From positions 124,001 through 188,000 of the forward strand of contig NZ_SMDQ01000002.1 in the NCBI RefSeq assembly GCF_012911975.1: a DNA stretch of 64,000 bases. Reading direction: 5' to 3'. Each line of letters starts with the position of its first letter. Position 1 is the first letter of the stretch. Below, one piece after another: positions 63,192-64,000 of this stretch. Below the pieces are notes generated by a model. The model had not been told where the DNA came from. It searched no databases and was given only the letters and a program-made list of their open reading frames with translations. This stretch comes from Nodosilinea sp. P-1105 (GTDB lineage Bacteria; Cyanobacteriota; Cyanobacteriia; Phormidesmidales; Phormidesmidaceae). Position numbers and translations under genes: made by a program.

Positions 63192-63332
63192 GGGTTGAAG
63201 ACCTTATCAATGGCAGCAACTGTTCAATCACGCTACCAGGTTTAGGGGCATTGTGTATTTGTCAGGGTGACATTTTCCGAAACCCAGTACAATCGGGGCT
63301 GCCGTGTCTGTATGGAAGGGGTTGTCGAGGAT

Positions 63333-63917
63333 ATGCCAACTGTAATTGTCGCCACCGGAAACCCTGGAAAACTCAAGGAAATGCAAGCCTTTTTGCAGGA
63401 TCTGGATTGGCAGTTACGCCTTAAGCCCGACGGGTTGGAAATCGAAGAAACTGGCACTAGCTTTCTGGCTAACGCCCGTCTAAAGGCTACAGAGGTGGCT
63501 AAAGCCTTGGGGGAATGGGCGATCGCCGATGATTCTGGCCTAGAAGTCGATGCCCTGGGGGGGGCACCTGGGATTTACTCGGCTCGTTATGCTGACAGTG
63601 ATGCCAACCGCATTGCCCGCCTGCTGCAAGAACTAGATGGGCAGGCCAACCGTGGGGCCCAGTTTGTCTGTGCCCTGGCCCTGGCCAACCCCCAAGGCCA
63701 GATCATCTTAGAAACCCAAGGGATCTGTCGCGGCGAAATTCTCAAAGCCCCCCGAGGGGAAGGGGGCTTTGGCTATGACCCTGTGTTTTACGTGCCGCAT
63801 CTAGGACAGACGTTTGCGGAACTATCGCCCCGGCAGAAAGACATCCACAGCCATCGAGGCATCGCCTTTCAGCAAGTGTTGCCTCAGCTCAAGACCCTCA
63901 GGTTGGCGGCACCCTAG
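63333..63917 (+). CDS. RdgB/HAM1: XTP/dITP diphosphatase
   Basis: A 194-residue housecleaning enzyme that hydrolyses non-canonical purine triphosphates (XTP, ITP, dITP) to monophosphates. The start MPTVIVATGNPGKLKEMQAF (S/T-x-N-x-x-K motif), SFLANARLKATEVAKALG, IADDSGLEVDALGGAPGIYS (catalytic and Mg-binding Asp), SARYADS, FGYDPVFYVPHLGQTFAELS and SHRGIAFQQV match the family. ATG at 63333-63335 with GAGG just upstream; earlier in-frame starts are less likely. It is divergent from the ABC transporter. Confidence 0.93.
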   Translation: MPTVIVATGNPGKLKEMQAFLQDLDWQLRLKPDGLEIEETGTSFLANARLKATEVAKALGEWAIADDSGLEVDALGGAPGIYSARYADSDANRIARLLQELDGQANRGAQFVCALALANPQGQIILETQGICRGEILKAPRGEGGFGYDPVFYVPHLGQTFAELSPRQKDIHSHRGIAFQQVLPQLKTLRLAAP

Positions 63918-64000
63918 GAGGCTGCCAAGCGAGAGGTAACGGGGCAACCGGGTCTGCGGTGCACGGCCTATTCAACATTCAACAATGAAACAACCCTGAA
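63918..64000. other. Window end, possible repeat start
   Basis: No gene is seen in the final 83 bp. AACAATGAAACAACCCTGAA at 63981-64000 closely matches AACAATGAAACAGCCCTGGT at about 20457-20476, which immediately precedes MITE-like copy 1. Another copy of that element may therefore begin just past the right edge. Confidence 0.4.

Overview
The window looks like chromosomal DNA from a free-living, probably filamentous cyanobacterium, perhaps Leptolyngbya/Nodosilinea-like; the genus is a guess. Supporting signs are the frequent GCGATCGC (HIP1) octamers, a carboxysome shell gene, an ARC6/ZipN-type division gene, a complete hmp gliding-chemotaxis locus, several families found mainly in cyanobacteria (DUF3181, DUF3386, DUF3038/DUF4335) and heptamer tandem repeats. 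Coding DNA is fairly GC-rich, with AT-rich patches at about 31.3-33.7 kb and 55.8-56.1 kb. I found no tRNA, rRNA, CRISPR array, prophage or intact transposase.

Layout. 0-6 kb: start of a CBS-domain gene, an M42 peptidase, a phospholipase D-like protein carrying an EF-hand loop, a small HTH protein gene flanked by unusual 12-bp repeat dimers, glutathione peroxidase and small cyanobacterial conserved genes. 6.3-18.5 kb: the gliding/phototaxis signalling cluster hmpA-B-C-D-E (minus strand), with the coiled-coil gene hmpF divergent from it. 18.5-31.3 kb: small conserved genes, a TM0106-type nuclease, a cysteine-lyase-like PLP enzyme, murF, an unknown gene behind a cobalamin-riboswitch-like leader, secDF and a PAP2 phosphatase. 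31.3-33.7 kb: an AT-rich island with a three-repeat protein of unknown family and a small convergent gene. 33.7-44.1 kb: pdhA-pdhB, the ARC6 homologue, and a two-partner secretion pair. 44.4-48.6 kb: a DUF3038/DUF4335/OmpA-like run and fmt. 49-55 kb: a queuosine-precursor transporter, a decayed AAA-ATPase, a nitrate-reductase-associated protein, an Mce lipid-transport operon lacking its permease, and yvcK. 55-64 kb: small genes, a TonB-like protein, a metallophosphoesterase, a carboxysome shell protein, KDPG aldolase, an ABC exporter and an XTP/dITP pyrophosphatase.

How the genes work together. The hmp proteins form one array: HmpD (receptor), HmpC (adaptor), HmpE (kinase), HmpA and HmpB (response regulators) and HmpF (pilus-associated coiled coil), expected to steer type IV pili. 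SecD/SecF aid export. TpsB secretes TpsA. PdhA/PdhB form E1 of pyruvate dehydrogenase and Eda serves the Entner-Doudoroff route. The Mce protein and its ATPase belong to an Mla-like lipid transporter.

Intergenic DNA is rich in mobile-looking palindromes. The clearest is a family of about 107 bp with CTAG-type ends, whose right end supplies or touches the stop codon of a minus-strand gene at four sites. The three least explained signals are the TCCNGAGGACA dimers around the HTH gene and a nearby short minus-strand transcription unit, the riboswitch-like leader in front of an unknown gene, and the triple-repeat gene in the AT-rich island.
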